Origin: Micromonospora sp. HNM0581
GTDB taxonomy: Bacteria > Actinomycetota > Actinomycetes > Mycobacteriales > Micromonosporaceae
Direction of reading: 5' to 3'
Assembly: GCF_012726175.1 (NCBI RefSeq)
Contig: NZ_JAASAD010000014.1
Location: forward strand, 62,001 to 126,000
DNA: 64,000 nucleotides
Shown piece after piece: positions 17,650-27,782 of the stretch. The translations under genes were made by a program, and so were the position numbers. The number at the start of each line of letters is the position of its first letter. Positions within the stretch are counted from its first letter, which is position 1. Under the pieces are notes generated by a model that saw only the letters and a list, made by a program, of their open reading frames with translations, was not told the DNA's origin and did not search any database.

Positions 17650-18836
17650 CGCGGTACTCCGTTGTGCAGGACCTGACGGACGAGAGGCACCCCGGGCCGG
17701 TAGGCCAAGTGCAGGTGGGACGGTGCGTCGAGGATGACCAGGTCCGCTCGGGCGCCGGGCCGCAACACACCGACGTCGGCCCGCCGCAGCGCCTGTGCGC
17801 CACCGGCCGTCGCGGCCCACACCGCCTCCGCCGGGGTCATCCCCAACTCGCGTACGGCCAACGCGATGCAGAACGGCATCGACGAGGTGAACGACGAGCC
17901 AGGGTTGCAGTCGGTGGCCAGTGCCACGGTGACACCGGCGTCGAGCAGCCGACGGGCGTCCGGGTAGGGCGACCGGGTGGAGAACTCGGCACCGGGCAAC
18001 AGCGTGGCGACGGTGGCGGTCCGACCGTCGTCCGAGGCGGTCGACGCCAACGCGTCGACGTCGGCGTCGGTCAAATGGGTGCAGTGGTCGACACTCGCCG
18101 CGCCCAGCTCCACCCCGAGCCGTACACCCGGGCCGGGGCCGAGCTGGTTGGCGTGCACCCGCACCCCGAGCCCCATCGCCTGCCCGCAAGCCAGGATCGC
18201 CCGAGCATGATCGACGTCGAAGGCACCCCGCTCGCAGAACACGTCGACCCACCGGGCATGCCGCACGGCGGCGGCGAGCATCGGCCCGCAGACCAGTGAG
18301 ACGTAGTCGTCGGGGCGGTGCGCGTACTCGGCCGGCACCACGTGCGCGCCGAGGAACGTGGTCTCCGCCGTCACCTCGGCGGCGATCCGCAGCGAGCGGG
18401 TTTCGTCGGCGACAGTGAGGCCGTACCCACTCTTGATCTCGATCGTGGTGGTGCCCTGCCGCAACGCCTCGGCCCGCAACCGGCGCACTGTGGTGCGCAG
18501 TTCCTCGTCGCAGGCGGCGCGGGTCGCGCGAACGGTGGTTCGGATACCGCCGCCGGTGTACGGCTCCCCGGCCATCCGGGCGGCGAACTCCGCGGCCCGG
18601 TCCCCGGCGAAAACGAGGTGGGCGTGGCTGTCCACGAACCCGGGCAGCACCGCCGCCCCTCCCGCGTCGATGCGCCGGTCCGCTGCCGGTGCGTCGTCCA
18701 CCGGACCGACCCAGACCACCTCGCCCTCCTCGATGAGCAGCGCGGCCCGTCGCCGGACACCCAGCGGCCCACCATCGCCCGAGCCCGCGACATTCGTCAC
18801 CAGCTCACCGATGTCGTCCACCAGCAGGCTACTCAC
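17646..18836 (-). CDS. hutI: Imidazolonepropionase
   Basis: Third step of the pathway: opens the imidazolone ring to give N-formimino-glutamate. The 396-residue amidohydrolase has the metal motif DSHAHLVFAGDR, IEIKSGYGL, HANQLGPG, DHCTHL and the aspartate of LATDCNPGSS. GTG 18836 is preferred because the preceding in-frame residues have no family match. It overlaps hutH by four bases and lies 55 bases after hutF. Confidence 0.95.
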   Translation of the reverse strand: MSSLLVDDIGELVTNVAGSGDGGPLGVRRRAALLIEEGEVVWVGPVDDAPAADRRIDAGGAAVLPGFVDSHAHLVFAGDRAAEFAARMAGEPYTGGGIRTTVRATRAACDEELRTTVRRLRAEALRQGTTTIEIKSGYGLTVADETRSLRIAAEVTAETTFLGAHVVPAEYAHRPDDYVSLVCGPMLAAAVRHARWVDVFCERGAFDVDHARAILACGQAMGLGVRVHANQLGPGPGVRLGVELGAASVDHCTHLTDADVDALASTASDDGRTATVATLLPGAEFSTRSPYPDARRLLDAGVTVALATDCNPGSSFTSSMPFCIALAVRELGMTPAEAVWAATAGGAQALRRADVGVLRPGARADLVILDAPSHLHLAYRPGVPLVRQVLHNGVPR

Positions 18837-18891
18837 GAATCCCGCCTCTCGCCGAGGACAGGGCTGTTCCGCTGCGTCACCCAACTCGCGC

Positions 18892-20253
18892 TCACCGGGT
18901 GGTGACCTCCGCGACAGCCGTGGCCAGTTCCTGTGACACGTCCACCCGGGCGTGCCGGCCGTCACGCACCAGCACCTGACCGTCCACCACCACCTGCGTG
19001 ACGTCGACGGTGCCCGCCGCGAACCAGACGCCCGCCGGGGCCACCCCGGCTGTGCGTACGCTGTCCAGCCGTACCGTCACCAGGTCCGCCCGGTCACCGA
19101 CAGCTATCCGGCCGGCGTCGGTCCAGCCGAGCGCGGTGTGCCCGGCGCTGCTCGCCGCGGTGAGCAACTCGACCGGAGTGAAATGACCACGTCGCCGGGT
19201 ACGCAGCCGCTCGTCCAACTCGACCGCACGCGCCTCCTCGAACAGGTCGATCACAGCGTGGCTGTCGCTGCCCAGGCTGAGCGGGATTCCGGCGTCGGCC
19301 AGTCGGCGGGCCGGACCGATCCCGTCGGCGAGATCCCGCTCGGTGGTGGGGCACAGACACACCCCGGTACGGCTCCCGCCCAGCAGACCCAGGTCGCCGC
19401 TGGTGGGATGGGTGGCGTGCACCGCCGTGGTGGCCCGGCCGAGCACCCCGTGATCGGCGAGCAGCCGCGTCGGGGTGCGCCCGTGCACCGCGCGGCAGGC
19501 GTCGTTCTCGGCGGGCTGCTCCGACAGGTGCACGTGCAGTGGCGCGGCCCGGTTCCGCGCCCACTCGGCGACCGTGGCGAGCTGCCCGGCCGGCACCGCG
19601 CGTACCGAGTGGATCGCGGCCCCGACTCGCGCGTGGCCGCCGTCCGGGTTGAACGCGTCGAGCCGCTGCGCCCAGCGCAGCGCGTCACCGTCACCGAACC
19701 GCTGCTGCGGCCCGGCAAGCGGCTGGCCGTCCACCGAAGCGGTCAGGTAGCAGGCGTCCAGCAGGGTCAACCGGATCCCGGCCTGCGCCGCCGCCTCGAC
19801 AAGCGCCGCGCCCATCGCGTTCGGGTCGGCGTAGGGGCGACCGCCCGGCCCGTGGTGCAGGTAGTGGAACTCGCCCACGCAGGTGATCCCGGCCAGCGTC
19901 ATCTCGGCGTAGACCGCCCGGGCCAGCGCCAGGTAGCTGTCGGGGTCGAGGCGGGCGGCGACCGCGTACATCTGGTCGCGCCAGCTCCAGAAGTCGCCCC
20001 GCCCGACGTGGGTACGCCCGCGCAGCGCCCGGTGGAACGCGTGGGAGTGCGCGTTCGCCAGCCCCGGCAACGTCACCCCCGGCAGCCGTACCGCGTCGGC
20101 AAGTACGTCGACTCCGGCGTCGGGTCCACCGTCGGGCGCCAGCGGGGTGACGCCGGTGATCCGGTCGCGTACGGTCTCGATCAGCACGTCCGGGGTCGGC
20201 TCGTCGTCTCCGGCCAGCCAGGCGTACTCCGCGAGCCAACGGGTCGAGGTCAC
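18892..20253 (-). CDS. hutF: Formimidoylglutamate deiminase
   Basis: Deaminates N-formimino-L-glutamate to N-formyl-L-glutamate, marking the five-step Hut route. The 453-residue amidohydrolase shows NAHSHAFHRALRGR (metal), GEFHYLHHG, HVHLSEQPAEN, HATHP and GSDSHAVIDLFEEAR, all typical of HutF. GTG 20253 is preceded by a G-rich ribosome site; GTG 20262 in frame is possible. The product needs a deformylase; no hutG is present, but an M20 hydrolase gene lies directly upstream. Confidence 0.92.
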   Translation of the reverse strand: MTSTRWLAEYAWLAGDDEPTPDVLIETVRDRITGVTPLAPDGGPDAGVDVLADAVRLPGVTLPGLANAHSHAFHRALRGRTHVGRGDFWSWRDQMYAVAARLDPDSYLALARAVYAEMTLAGITCVGEFHYLHHGPGGRPYADPNAMGAALVEAAAQAGIRLTLLDACYLTASVDGQPLAGPQQRFGDGDALRWAQRLDAFNPDGGHARVGAAIHSVRAVPAGQLATVAEWARNRAAPLHVHLSEQPAENDACRAVHGRTPTRLLADHGVLGRATTAVHATHPTSGDLGLLGGSRTGVCLCPTTERDLADGIGPARRLADAGIPLSLGSDSHAVIDLFEEARAVELDERLRTRRRGHFTPVELLTAASSAGHTALGWTDAGRIAVGDRADLVTVRLDSVRTAGVAPAGVWFAAGTVDVTQVVVDGQVLVRDGRHARVDVSQELATAVAEVTTR

Positions 20254-20323
20254 CGCCCCCACCCCCGGCCGAGCAGAACTGGGCCCGCCGACCGGTGGTC
20301 GTCGTCGGTTCGGGCGGTTGGGT

Positions 20324-21537
20324 TCAGCGGCATGCCAGCTCCTCCAGCACCGTCGCCAGGGCGGTCACCCCGGCGGCACAGTCGATGTCGGTGGCCGATT
20401 CGGCCGGCGAGTGCGACACCCCGGTCGGGTTGCGGACGAAGAGCATCGCGGTGGGTACGTGCGCGGCGAGCACCCCGGCGTCGTGTCCCGCACCGGTGGG
20501 CAGCACCGGTACGGCCAACAGCCCGGCCAGCCGGCCGGCCAGCCCGCCGTCGAAGGCCACCAGCGGGGTCACCGACTCCTCGGTCATCGTCACCACCGTG
20601 CCGTCGCGCCGGGCCCGTTCCGTGACCTTGCCGTGTACGGCCTCGACCAGACCGGTCAACGTCTCCGGTTCGGCGGCGCGGGCGTCCAGCCAGCCGGTGA
20701 CCCGCGACGGGATCGCGTTCGTGGCGTTCGGCTCCACCGCCACCCGACCGACGGTGGCGTGGGCGTCGCGCAACCGGGCCTCCTTGTTCGCGGCGAGCAC
20801 CGTGAACGCGTACGTGAGCATGGGGTCTCGGCGGTCGGCCATCCGCGTCGTACCGGCGTGGTTGCCCTCGCCGGTGAAGTCGAAACGCCAGCGGCCGTGC
20901 GGCCAGATGGCACTCGCGACGGCGACCGGTGCGTCTCGGTCGACGAGTACGCGGCCCTGCTCGACGTGTAACTCCACGAAGGACCCGAGCCGCCCGAGCA
21001 GCTCCGGAACGGCGCCGGTCGGCCGGTCGCCCAGCGCCTCGGCGAAACTCACCCCGTGCGGGTCGCGCAGCGCGGCGGCGCGCCCGACATCCAGCGCGCC
21101 GGTGAGCAGCCGGGACCCCAGGCACGGTACGCCGAACCGGGCGCCCTCCTCCTCCACGAAAGCCGCCACGACCACCGGCCGGTCGGGCGTGACGTCCGCG
21201 GCGCGCAACTCGTCGATGGCGAGGAAGGCGCTCACGATGCCCAGCGGTCCGTCGTAAGCCCCGCCGTGCGGCACCGAGTCGAAGTGGCTGCCGGTGAGGA
21301 CGGCGTTGCCAGCGTCCCGGTGACCCCACCAGGCGAACAGGTTGCCGTTGCCGTCCTCGGTGACCGGCAGGCCACGCGCGTCGGCTTGCTGCCGGAACCA
21401 CTCCCGCAACCGCAGTTCCGGCTCGGTGAGCGCGTAGCGCAGGTAGCCACCGCTGTCCTCGTCGCGCCCGATCGGTGTAATCTCGTCCCACAGCGCACGG
21501 AACCGGTCGGGAAGGGGCCCTTTCGCCACCGGATGCG

Positions 21538-21541
<4 letters not shown>
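20324..21541 (-). CDS. M20-family amidohydrolase (allantoate/N-carbamoyl amino acid amidohydrolase type) in the hut operon
   Basis: A zinc aminoacylase of 405 residues. TGSHFDSVPHGGAYDGPLG carries the first metal His and the bridging Asp, and VEEEGARFGVPCLGS the catalytic Glu pair; ELHVEQGRVL, GNHAGTTRM and the final H of VSHSP complete the site. This is the AllC/HyuC family. The TTG at 21541 has GGAGGGG upstream and overlaps the hutU stop (TTGA); GTG 21529 is the alternative. Wedged between hutU and hutF, it may hydrolyse N-formylglutamate in place of HutG. That function is inference. Confidence 0.85.
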
Positions 21542-23223
<1,682 letters not shown>

Positions 23224-23235
23224 GGTGGACTCCTC

Positions 23236-24084
23236 CTAACCGAGGAACAACTGTCGACGGGCCGCCGAGGCTTCGAACGCCTCCAGCCGCCGCTGGGTCT
23301 CGGCCGGGGCGGCGTCGCAGATCGCCTGGAGCAGCACCATGGCCAGGGTCATCGGGGCGGTGTGCAGGTCGAACACGAGTTGCGCGCCGACCGCGGCGGT
23401 CAGTACCACGTCGGCGTACTCGGTCGCCGGGCTCACCGGGGAGTCGGTGATCGCCACGACGGTCAGGTGCGCTTCGCGGGCCGTACGCAGCGCGTCCAGC
23501 GTCTCCCGGGGGTAGCGCGGCAGCACGAACGCCAACAGCGCACGTGCCCCCGCCTCGGTGGCCTGTTCGAGACGGTCGGTCAGCAGGCTGCCGCCGGTGT
23601 CGAGCACCCGAACGTCGGGATGCACCTTGGCGGCGAAGTACGCGAAGTACGCGGCCAGTGGTGCGCCGGAGCGCAGGCCGAGCACCGGCAGTGGCCGGCT
23701 GGCCGCCAGCAGCCGCCCGGTGTCGGCGATCCGCTCCCGGTCGGCCAGCTGACCGGCCAGTCGGTCCAGGTTGCTGATCTCGGCGCGTACCGCCTGCTGA
23801 AGTTCGTTGCCGCTGGTGCTCGGGCCGGGCGTGGTGGTGGTGAGTTCGCGCAGCCGGCGACGCAGCGCGGGGTAGCCGTCATGGCCCAGCGCCACTGCGA
23901 ACCGGGTGACCGAGGGCTGACTGACCCCGGCCAACTCGGCGACCTCGGCGGCGGAGAGGTAGCCGATGGCGGGTGCGTGCTGCACCAGGCAGTGCGCGAT
24001 TCGCCGTTGAGTCGGAGTGAGCCGGACCCCGTCGAACAGGCCGACGACCCGCTCCGTCGACGCCATGGCAACCTCTTCATTCAC
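23236..24084 (-). CDS. RpiR/MurR-family transcriptional regulator, probable hut regulator
   Basis: A 282-residue regulator with an N-terminal RpiR helix-turn-helix (about residues 20-80, including AAEVAELAGVSQPSVTRFAVALG) and a C-terminal SIS sugar/ligand-binding domain (about 110-255). It is the first gene of the hut operon, so it likely senses a pathway intermediate and controls its own operon. GTG 24084 lies six bases after TAGAGT; ATG 24066 is an alternative. Most known Hut repressors are HutC (GntR), so an RpiR member here is a notable substitution. Confidence 0.85.
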   Translation of the reverse strand: MNEEVAMASTERVVGLFDGVRLTPTQRRIAHCLVQHAPAIGYLSAAEVAELAGVSQPSVTRFAVALGHDGYPALRRRLRELTTTTPGPSTSGNELQQAVRAEISNLDRLAGQLADRERIADTGRLLAASRPLPVLGLRSGAPLAAYFAYFAAKVHPDVRVLDTGGSLLTDRLEQATEAGARALLAFVLPRYPRETLDALRTAREAHLTVVAITDSPVSPATEYADVVLTAAVGAQLVFDLHTAPMTLAMVLLQAICDAAPAETQRRLEAFEASAARRQLFLG

Positions 24085-24090
24085 CCCGTG

Positions 24091-24096
24091 ACTCTA
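24091..24096 (-). promoter_or_regulatory. Leaderless-type -10 box of the hut operon
   Basis: TAGAGT on the minus strand, 6 bases before GTG 24084, the first codon of the regulator-hut operon. Confidence 0.5.
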
Positions 24097-24205
24097 TGCA
24101 TGAAAACTTTCAGCGGGCAAGCTCGTGTCGAAGCCGCCAACTCTGTCTTAGCTTTCGCTTAGCTCGCTTGTCCGGGCGGTCGACGCTCCGGCAGCATGTC
24201 TGCAC

Positions 24206-25201
24206 GTGACCGACGGAACCGACGGCCCCGCCCACCGGCCCTCGGCGCGGCGTTCCGCGCTGCGTCATTGGCTGGCCGGTGGGGCCGTCGCGGCCATCGC
24301 CACGGTCGTCGGGCTGAGTCTCGTCCTACGGTCCGGTGCCGCACCCGCGTGCGCCGCACCGGTCCCGCACGGCGTCGCGTTGCTCGCCCCTCCCGCCACC
24401 GGCATCCTCCACAAGGGAAAGGCCACCTTCTACGACCTGGGAGGCTCGGGCGGGAACTGTTCCTACCCCGCAGCCCCGGCCGACGGGAACTACGTCGCGC
24501 TCGGCCCCGCCGAGTACGCTGCCGGTGCCGCCTGCGGCGGCTACCTCGACGTGACCGGCCCGAAGGGCAGCGTACGGGTGATGGTGTTGGACAAGTGTCC
24601 GGAGTGCGCCCCCGGTCACCTCGACCTGTCCCGGGACGCCTTCGCCCGTATCGCCGACCCGGTGCGGGGGGTCGTCGACGTCAGCTACCGGTCCGTCGCC
24701 GATCCGCCGCTGTCCGGCCCGCTCACGTTCCGGATCAAGGAGGGCGCGTCACAGTGGTGGTTCGCCGTCCTCGTCGCCGGCCACGGAAATCCGCTGCGCG
24801 CGGTCGAGGTGCGGCAGGGCAGTTCGGGTCCGTGGCGGGAGGCTGCCCGGGAGAGCTACAACTACTGGCTGATCGACTCCGGGGCCGGGCCGGGCCCGTA
24901 CCAGATCCGAGTCACCGACACCCGTGGGCACCGGGCCACCGCCAGCGGCGTTCGGCTGGCGCCCGGCACCGTCCAGCGCAGTTCAGTGCGCATGTACGGG
25001 GGCAGTTCAGGCGGCTCCGTCACGGTCACCGCAACACCGTCGGCGAATCCGGCACCGTCAGCCAGCGCGTCGACCCGTGCCGCTACCCGGCCCACACCGA
25101 CGCTCGCGGTGACAGCCGGTCCACCCGCGTCGGTCGAGCCGACAGGGGGCGAAGCGTTCGCGCCCGTGCCGCTCGCCGGGTCGTCGCCCGGTTGCGGCTG
25201 A
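24206..25201 (+). CDS. Secreted expansin-like protein
   Basis: A 331-residue exported protein. Residues 1-50 contain basic residues and a hydrophobic helix (WLAGGAVAAIATVVGLSLVL), a signal peptide or anchor. Next comes a double-psi beta-barrel domain with KATFYDLGG, CGGYLDVTGPKGSV, VLDKCPECAPGHLDLS, where Asp of HLDLS is the conserved expansin residue. A beta-sandwich wall-binding domain follows (about 165-265), then a Ser/Thr/Pro-rich tail ending in Cys. Bacterial expansins loosen plant or microbial wall polysaccharide without hydrolysis. GTG 24206 is the likely start. It is divergent from the hut operon. Confidence 0.85.
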   Translation: MTDGTDGPAHRPSARRSALRHWLAGGAVAAIATVVGLSLVLRSGAAPACAAPVPHGVALLAPPATGILHKGKATFYDLGGSGGNCSYPAAPADGNYVALGPAEYAAGAACGGYLDVTGPKGSVRVMVLDKCPECAPGHLDLSRDAFARIADPVRGVVDVSYRSVADPPLSGPLTFRIKEGASQWWFAVLVAGHGNPLRAVEVRQGSSGPWREAARESYNYWLIDSGAGPGPYQIRVTDTRGHRATASGVRLAPGTVQRSSVRMYGGSSGGSVTVTATPSANPAPSASASTRAATRPTPTLAVTAGPPASVEPTGGEAFAPVPLAGSSPGCG

Positions 25202-25255
25202 CAGGACGCCGGAGCGGTCTCCCGGGAGCGTGCAGCCGCCGGTGAGCCGGGCGTG

Positions 25256-25789
25256 TCAGGTCTCCGCGAGACCGCGCCACATCAGGATCTCGTCGCGGTC
25301 GTCACCGGGGGCCACGCGGATCGCGCCGGGCCAGCGGCCCACCTCCCGGTATCCGAGTCGACGGTAGAACCGGTCGAGCCCGGACCCGTCCCGCACGGTC
25401 ACGTGCAGCGCCGCCAGTCCGAGGTCTCGCCCCACCCGTTCGGCCTCGCGCATCAGCGCCGCCCCGAAGCCACGTCCCTGCGTGTCGGGGTGCACCATGA
25501 CCCGGGTGAGCACCCGCAGGTGGGTCTTGAGATGGAACCGGGGGTCGGTGAAGATCGCCATGGCGACCAGTCGACCGCCGTCGTAGCCGAGCAGCAACCG
25601 GTCGGGACCGTCCTCGATGCCCTCGAGCGTGGGATCGGCGATGGTGCGGACCTCCGTGGCGGTGACCGGCGCCACGAACCCGACCGCGCCGCCGGCGTTC
25701 GTCACGTCGACCCAGAGTTCGACGATCCGTTCGCACAGTTCGGCGGTGAGTTCGGGGTCGAGGATGAAGTGCAGACTCACGCCCGTCAT
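25256..25789 (-). CDS. GNAT-family N-acetyltransferase
   Basis: A 177-residue acetyl-CoA-dependent transferase. The motif A loop is VMVHPDTQGRGFGAALMREAER, quoted here as HPDTQGRGFGAAL, and motif B is GLDRFYRRLGYREVG. The substrate is unknown. ATG 25789 (MTGVSLHFILD) is chosen because the longer open frame runs through the tRNA-Leu gene. It is convergent with the expansin gene. Confidence 0.88.
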   Translation of the reverse strand: MTGVSLHFILDPELTAELCERIVELWVDVTNAGGAVGFVAPVTATEVRTIADPTLEGIEDGPDRLLLGYDGGRLVAMAIFTDPRFHLKTHLRVLTRVMVHPDTQGRGFGAALMREAERVGRDLGLAALHVTVRDGSGLDRFYRRLGYREVGRWPGAIRVAPGDDRDEILMWRGLAET

Positions 25790-25867
25790 CCTGGCCCGCC
25801 GGTCACCCGTACCACCCGCGATGGTGACGAGCCCGACAGCGTCCGCATCTCCTCGGGCAGCGTCCAC

Positions 25868-25954
25868 TGGTGCGGGAGGGGGGACTTGAACCCCCACATC
25901 CTTTCGGACAATAGGACCTAAACCTATCGCGTCTGCCGATTCCGCCACTCCCGC
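25868..25954 (-). tRNA. tRNA-Leu (anticodon UAG)
   Basis: Acceptor stem GCGGGAG pairs with CTCCCGC, the discriminator is A and CCA is encoded. The anticodon loop TTTAGGT sits on a 5-bp stem, giving UAG, which reads CUA. A long variable arm identifies a class II tRNA. Confidence 0.95.
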
Positions 25955-25965
25955 CGGCCTGACTG

Positions 25966-25993
25966 ATTCTAGAGCGACCCGCAGCCATGTCGA
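25966..25993 (-). promoter_or_regulatory. Promoter of tRNA-Leu
   Basis: On the minus strand a -35-like TCGACA (25988-25993) and a -10 TAGAAT (25966-25971) are 16 bases apart, ending 11 bases before the tRNA. Confidence 0.55.
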
Positions 25994-26047
25994 CTCCGGC
26001 CTCCCACCCGCACGTCAACGGATGCCTGCCGGGTGCCGCCCCGACGC

Positions 26048-26524
26048 TCAGTCCAGGCCGAGATCGCGACGCAGCTTGGCGACGTGACCGGTGGCCTTCA
26101 CGTTGTACAGCGCCCGCTCGACCCGGCCCGCCTCGTCGATGACGAAGGTGGAGCGGATCACCCCGGTGACGGTGCGGCCGTACATCTGCTTCTCGCCGTA
26201 CGCGCCGTAGGCGGTGAGGACCGCCTTGTCGGTGTCGGAGACGAGCGGAAAGGTGATCTCGTCGCGCTCTCGGAACGTCGCCAGCTTCTCCGGCTTGTCC
26301 GGTGAGATGCCCACCACCTCGTACCCGGCGGCCTGCAACGAGGCCAACGAGTCGCGGAAGTCGCAAGCCTGCTTGGTGCAGCCGGGCGTCATGGCGGCAG
26401 GGTACGCGTACAACACGACCTTGCGACCGCGCAGGTCGGCCAGGCTGAGCTGCCCGCCGGTGTCGGTGGGGAGGCTGAAGCCGGGGGCCTGGTCACCGGA
26501 GGAGAGGCGGGCGGGTGCGGTCAT
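26048..26524 (-). CDS. bcp: Thiol peroxidase, Bcp/PrxQ type
   Basis: Thioredoxin-dependent peroxiredoxin of 158 residues that reduces peroxides. The peroxidatic C49 and resolving C54 lie in TPGCTKQACDF, the 5-residue spacing of the Bcp class. The usual YPKDxTPGC is here YPAAMTPGC. ATG 26524 lies seven bases after TAGGGT, giving a leaderless start. It is divergent from the metal transporter operon. Confidence 0.93.
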   Translation of the reverse strand: MTAPARLSSGDQAPGFSLPTDTGGQLSLADLRGRKVVLYAYPAAMTPGCTKQACDFRDSLASLQAAGYEVVGISPDKPEKLATFRERDEITFPLVSDTDKAVLTAYGAYGEKQMYGRTVTGVIRSTFVIDEAGRVERALYNVKATGHVAKLRRDLGLD

Positions 26525-26531
26525 GGTCACG

Positions 26532-26537
26532 ACCCTA
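26532..26537 (-). promoter_or_regulatory. Leaderless-type -10 box of bcp
   Basis: TAGGGT on the minus strand, 7 bases before ATG 26524. Confidence 0.5.
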
Positions 26538-26553
26538 CCGTCGCGCGCTGAAC

Positions 26554-26577
26554 CGGCACGGCACGGCACGGCACGGC
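26554..26577. repeat. Short GGCAC tandem repeat
   Basis: About four and a half copies of the 5-base unit CGGCA/GGCAC between bcp and cbiM. Probably a slippage microsatellite with no clear role. Confidence 0.6.
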
Positions 26578-26594
26578 GGAGGAGGCGTACGGCA

Positions 26595-26617
26595 CTGTTG
26601 CCAGGTGTTGGCAACAG
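26595..26617. promoter_or_regulatory. Inverted repeat upstream of the metal transporter, Nur-box-like operator
   Basis: Two perfect 9-base arms (26595-26603 and 26609-26617) flank a 5-base spacer. The core reads TTGCCA-N5-TGGCAA, close to the Streptomyces nickel regulator Nur box tTGCaa-N5-ttGCAA. It is 66 bases before the cbiM start. Confidence 0.55.
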
Positions 26618-26646
26618 CATGCCACGGGAAATACGCTCACCTCGGC

Positions 26647-26666
26647 CGGCGGACACGGGTCCGCCG
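26647..26666 (+). promoter_or_regulatory. Leader hairpin just before the cbiM ribosome site
   Basis: Eight-base perfect arms (26647-26654 and 26659-26666) with a 4-base loop end 6 bases before the GGGAGG of cbiM. It could limit ribosome access or be part of a leader; no riboswitch consensus is recognised. Confidence 0.4.
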
Positions 26667-26682
26667 ACACGTGGGAGGTCAC

Positions 26683-27399
26683 GTGGAAACCCTGGCGATG
26701 CACATTTCCAACGGCATCATCGACGGTCCGGTCGCCGCAGTCTTCGCGGTGATCGCGCTGGCGGCGATGGCGTACTGCGTCATGCGTGGCCGGCAGGACC
26801 TGGACGACCGGCTGGCACCGATGGCCGGCCTGGTGGCCGCGTTCCTCTTCGCCGTGCAGATGCTCAACTTTCCGATCTTCACCGCCGGGGTCAGTGGTCA
26901 TCTGCTCGGTGGTGCGCTCGCCGCAATGCTGGTCGGGCCCTGGGTCGGCGCGCTCTGCGTCGCGGTGGTTCTCGTGGTGCAGGCGCTCGTGTTCGGCGAC
27001 GGCGGGGTGGCCATGCTCGGACTCAACATCACGAACATGGCGGTCATCGGCATCGCGGTCGCGTACCTGTTGATCGCGCTGCTGCTCCGGGTGCTGCCCC
27101 GCAGCCCGGCCGGATTGGCCGTCACCGCCTTCGTCGCCGCGCTGGTGAGCGTGGTCGTCGCGGCGATGGGCTTCGTGTTGCAGTACCAGCTCGGCGGCAC
27201 CACCGATCTCGGCGGCAACCTGGCCGGACTGGCCGGAACCATGGCCGTCTCCCATCTGTTCATCGGCATCGGTGAAGGGCTGATCACAGCGACCACCGTG
27301 GTCACCGTGGCGAAGGTCCGCCCCGACCTGGTGTACGCGCTGCGCGCCCTGAAACCGGTCGCCTCGGCGACCGCCCCGACCGTCGGAGGTGTCCGGTGA
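26683..27399 (+). CDS. cbiM: ECF-type metal transporter substrate-binding membrane protein CbiM/NikM
   Basis: S component of a group I energy-coupling-factor importer for Co2+ or Ni2+, in the cytoplasmic membrane. Its 238 residues contain about seven helices. The family N-terminus Met-His (MHISNGIIDGP), where the His binds metal, is at residues 6-7 if GTG 26683 (GGGAGG upstream) is used; ATG 26698 would put His at position 2 but lacks a ribosome site. SHLFIGIGEGLI near the C-terminus is also typical. The usual MHIPDG is replaced by MHISNG. It overlaps the next gene by GTGA. Confidence 0.9.
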   Translation: METLAMHISNGIIDGPVAAVFAVIALAAMAYCVMRGRQDLDDRLAPMAGLVAAFLFAVQMLNFPIFTAGVSGHLLGGALAAMLVGPWVGALCVAVVLVVQALVFGDGGVAMLGLNITNMAVIGIAVAYLLIALLLRVLPRSPAGLAVTAFVAALVSVVVAAMGFVLQYQLGGTTDLGGNLAGLAGTMAVSHLFIGIGEGLITATTVVTVAKVRPDLVYALRALKPVASATAPTVGGVR

Positions 27400-27782
27400 A
27401 AAAGTGGGGTTTCCTCGCCGGCGGGCTCCTCGTCGCCCTGCTGCTGGCCAGCGTGGTCAGCAACTTCGCCTCGTCTCACCCCGACGGGCTCGACTCGTCG
27501 CTGCGGGAAGGCTGCACCTTCGACGCCAACGACGAGATCACCGGCGGCAGTTGCCCAGCCCAGCAGGAGCGGGAACACGAGGTCGGCGGACCGTTCGCCG
27601 ACTACGGCATCGCCGGCCTGGACAACGACTTCCTGTCCACCGGGCTCTCCGGTGCGCTTGGCGTACTGCTGACCTTTGCGGTGGCCGGTGGCGCCTTCTG
27701 GCTGGTCCGTCGTCGGGAGCCGGCAGCGGGGAACGACACCGGGGCGGAGCGTACCGACCCGGCTGCCACGAGCGGCGGATGA
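27396..27782 (+). CDS. cbiN: PDGLE-domain protein (CbiN/NikN-like)
   Basis: A 128-residue protein with one helix at each end (about 5-23 and 83-103) and the extracytoplasmic motif SSHPDGLDSSLREGC, the PDGLE domain found between cbiM and cbiQ. It assists metal loading into CbiM. It is translationally coupled on both sides (GTGA, ATGA). The acidic loop between the helices would face outside. Confidence 0.88.
   Translation: MKKWGFLAGGLLVALLLASVVSNFASSHPDGLDSSLREGCTFDANDEITGGSCPAQQEREHEVGGPFADYGIAGLDNDFLSTGLSGALGVLLTFAVAGGAFWLVRRREPAAGNDTGAERTDPAATSGG

Noticed and set aside
16114..18252. 712-residue version of HutH
   Set aside because: The extra N-terminal 201 residues are an out-of-frame reading of hutI; the conserved start is at 17649 with an ATGA overlap.
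18952..20625. Plus-strand open frame (557 codons) across hutF and the M20 gene
   Set aside because: Antisense to two well-identified enzymes; composition is typical of a shadow frame.
26525..26682. Cobalamin riboswitch upstream of cbiM
   Set aside because: The interval is only 158 bases, is filled by a microsatellite, an inverted repeat and a small hairpin, and lacks the B12-box core.
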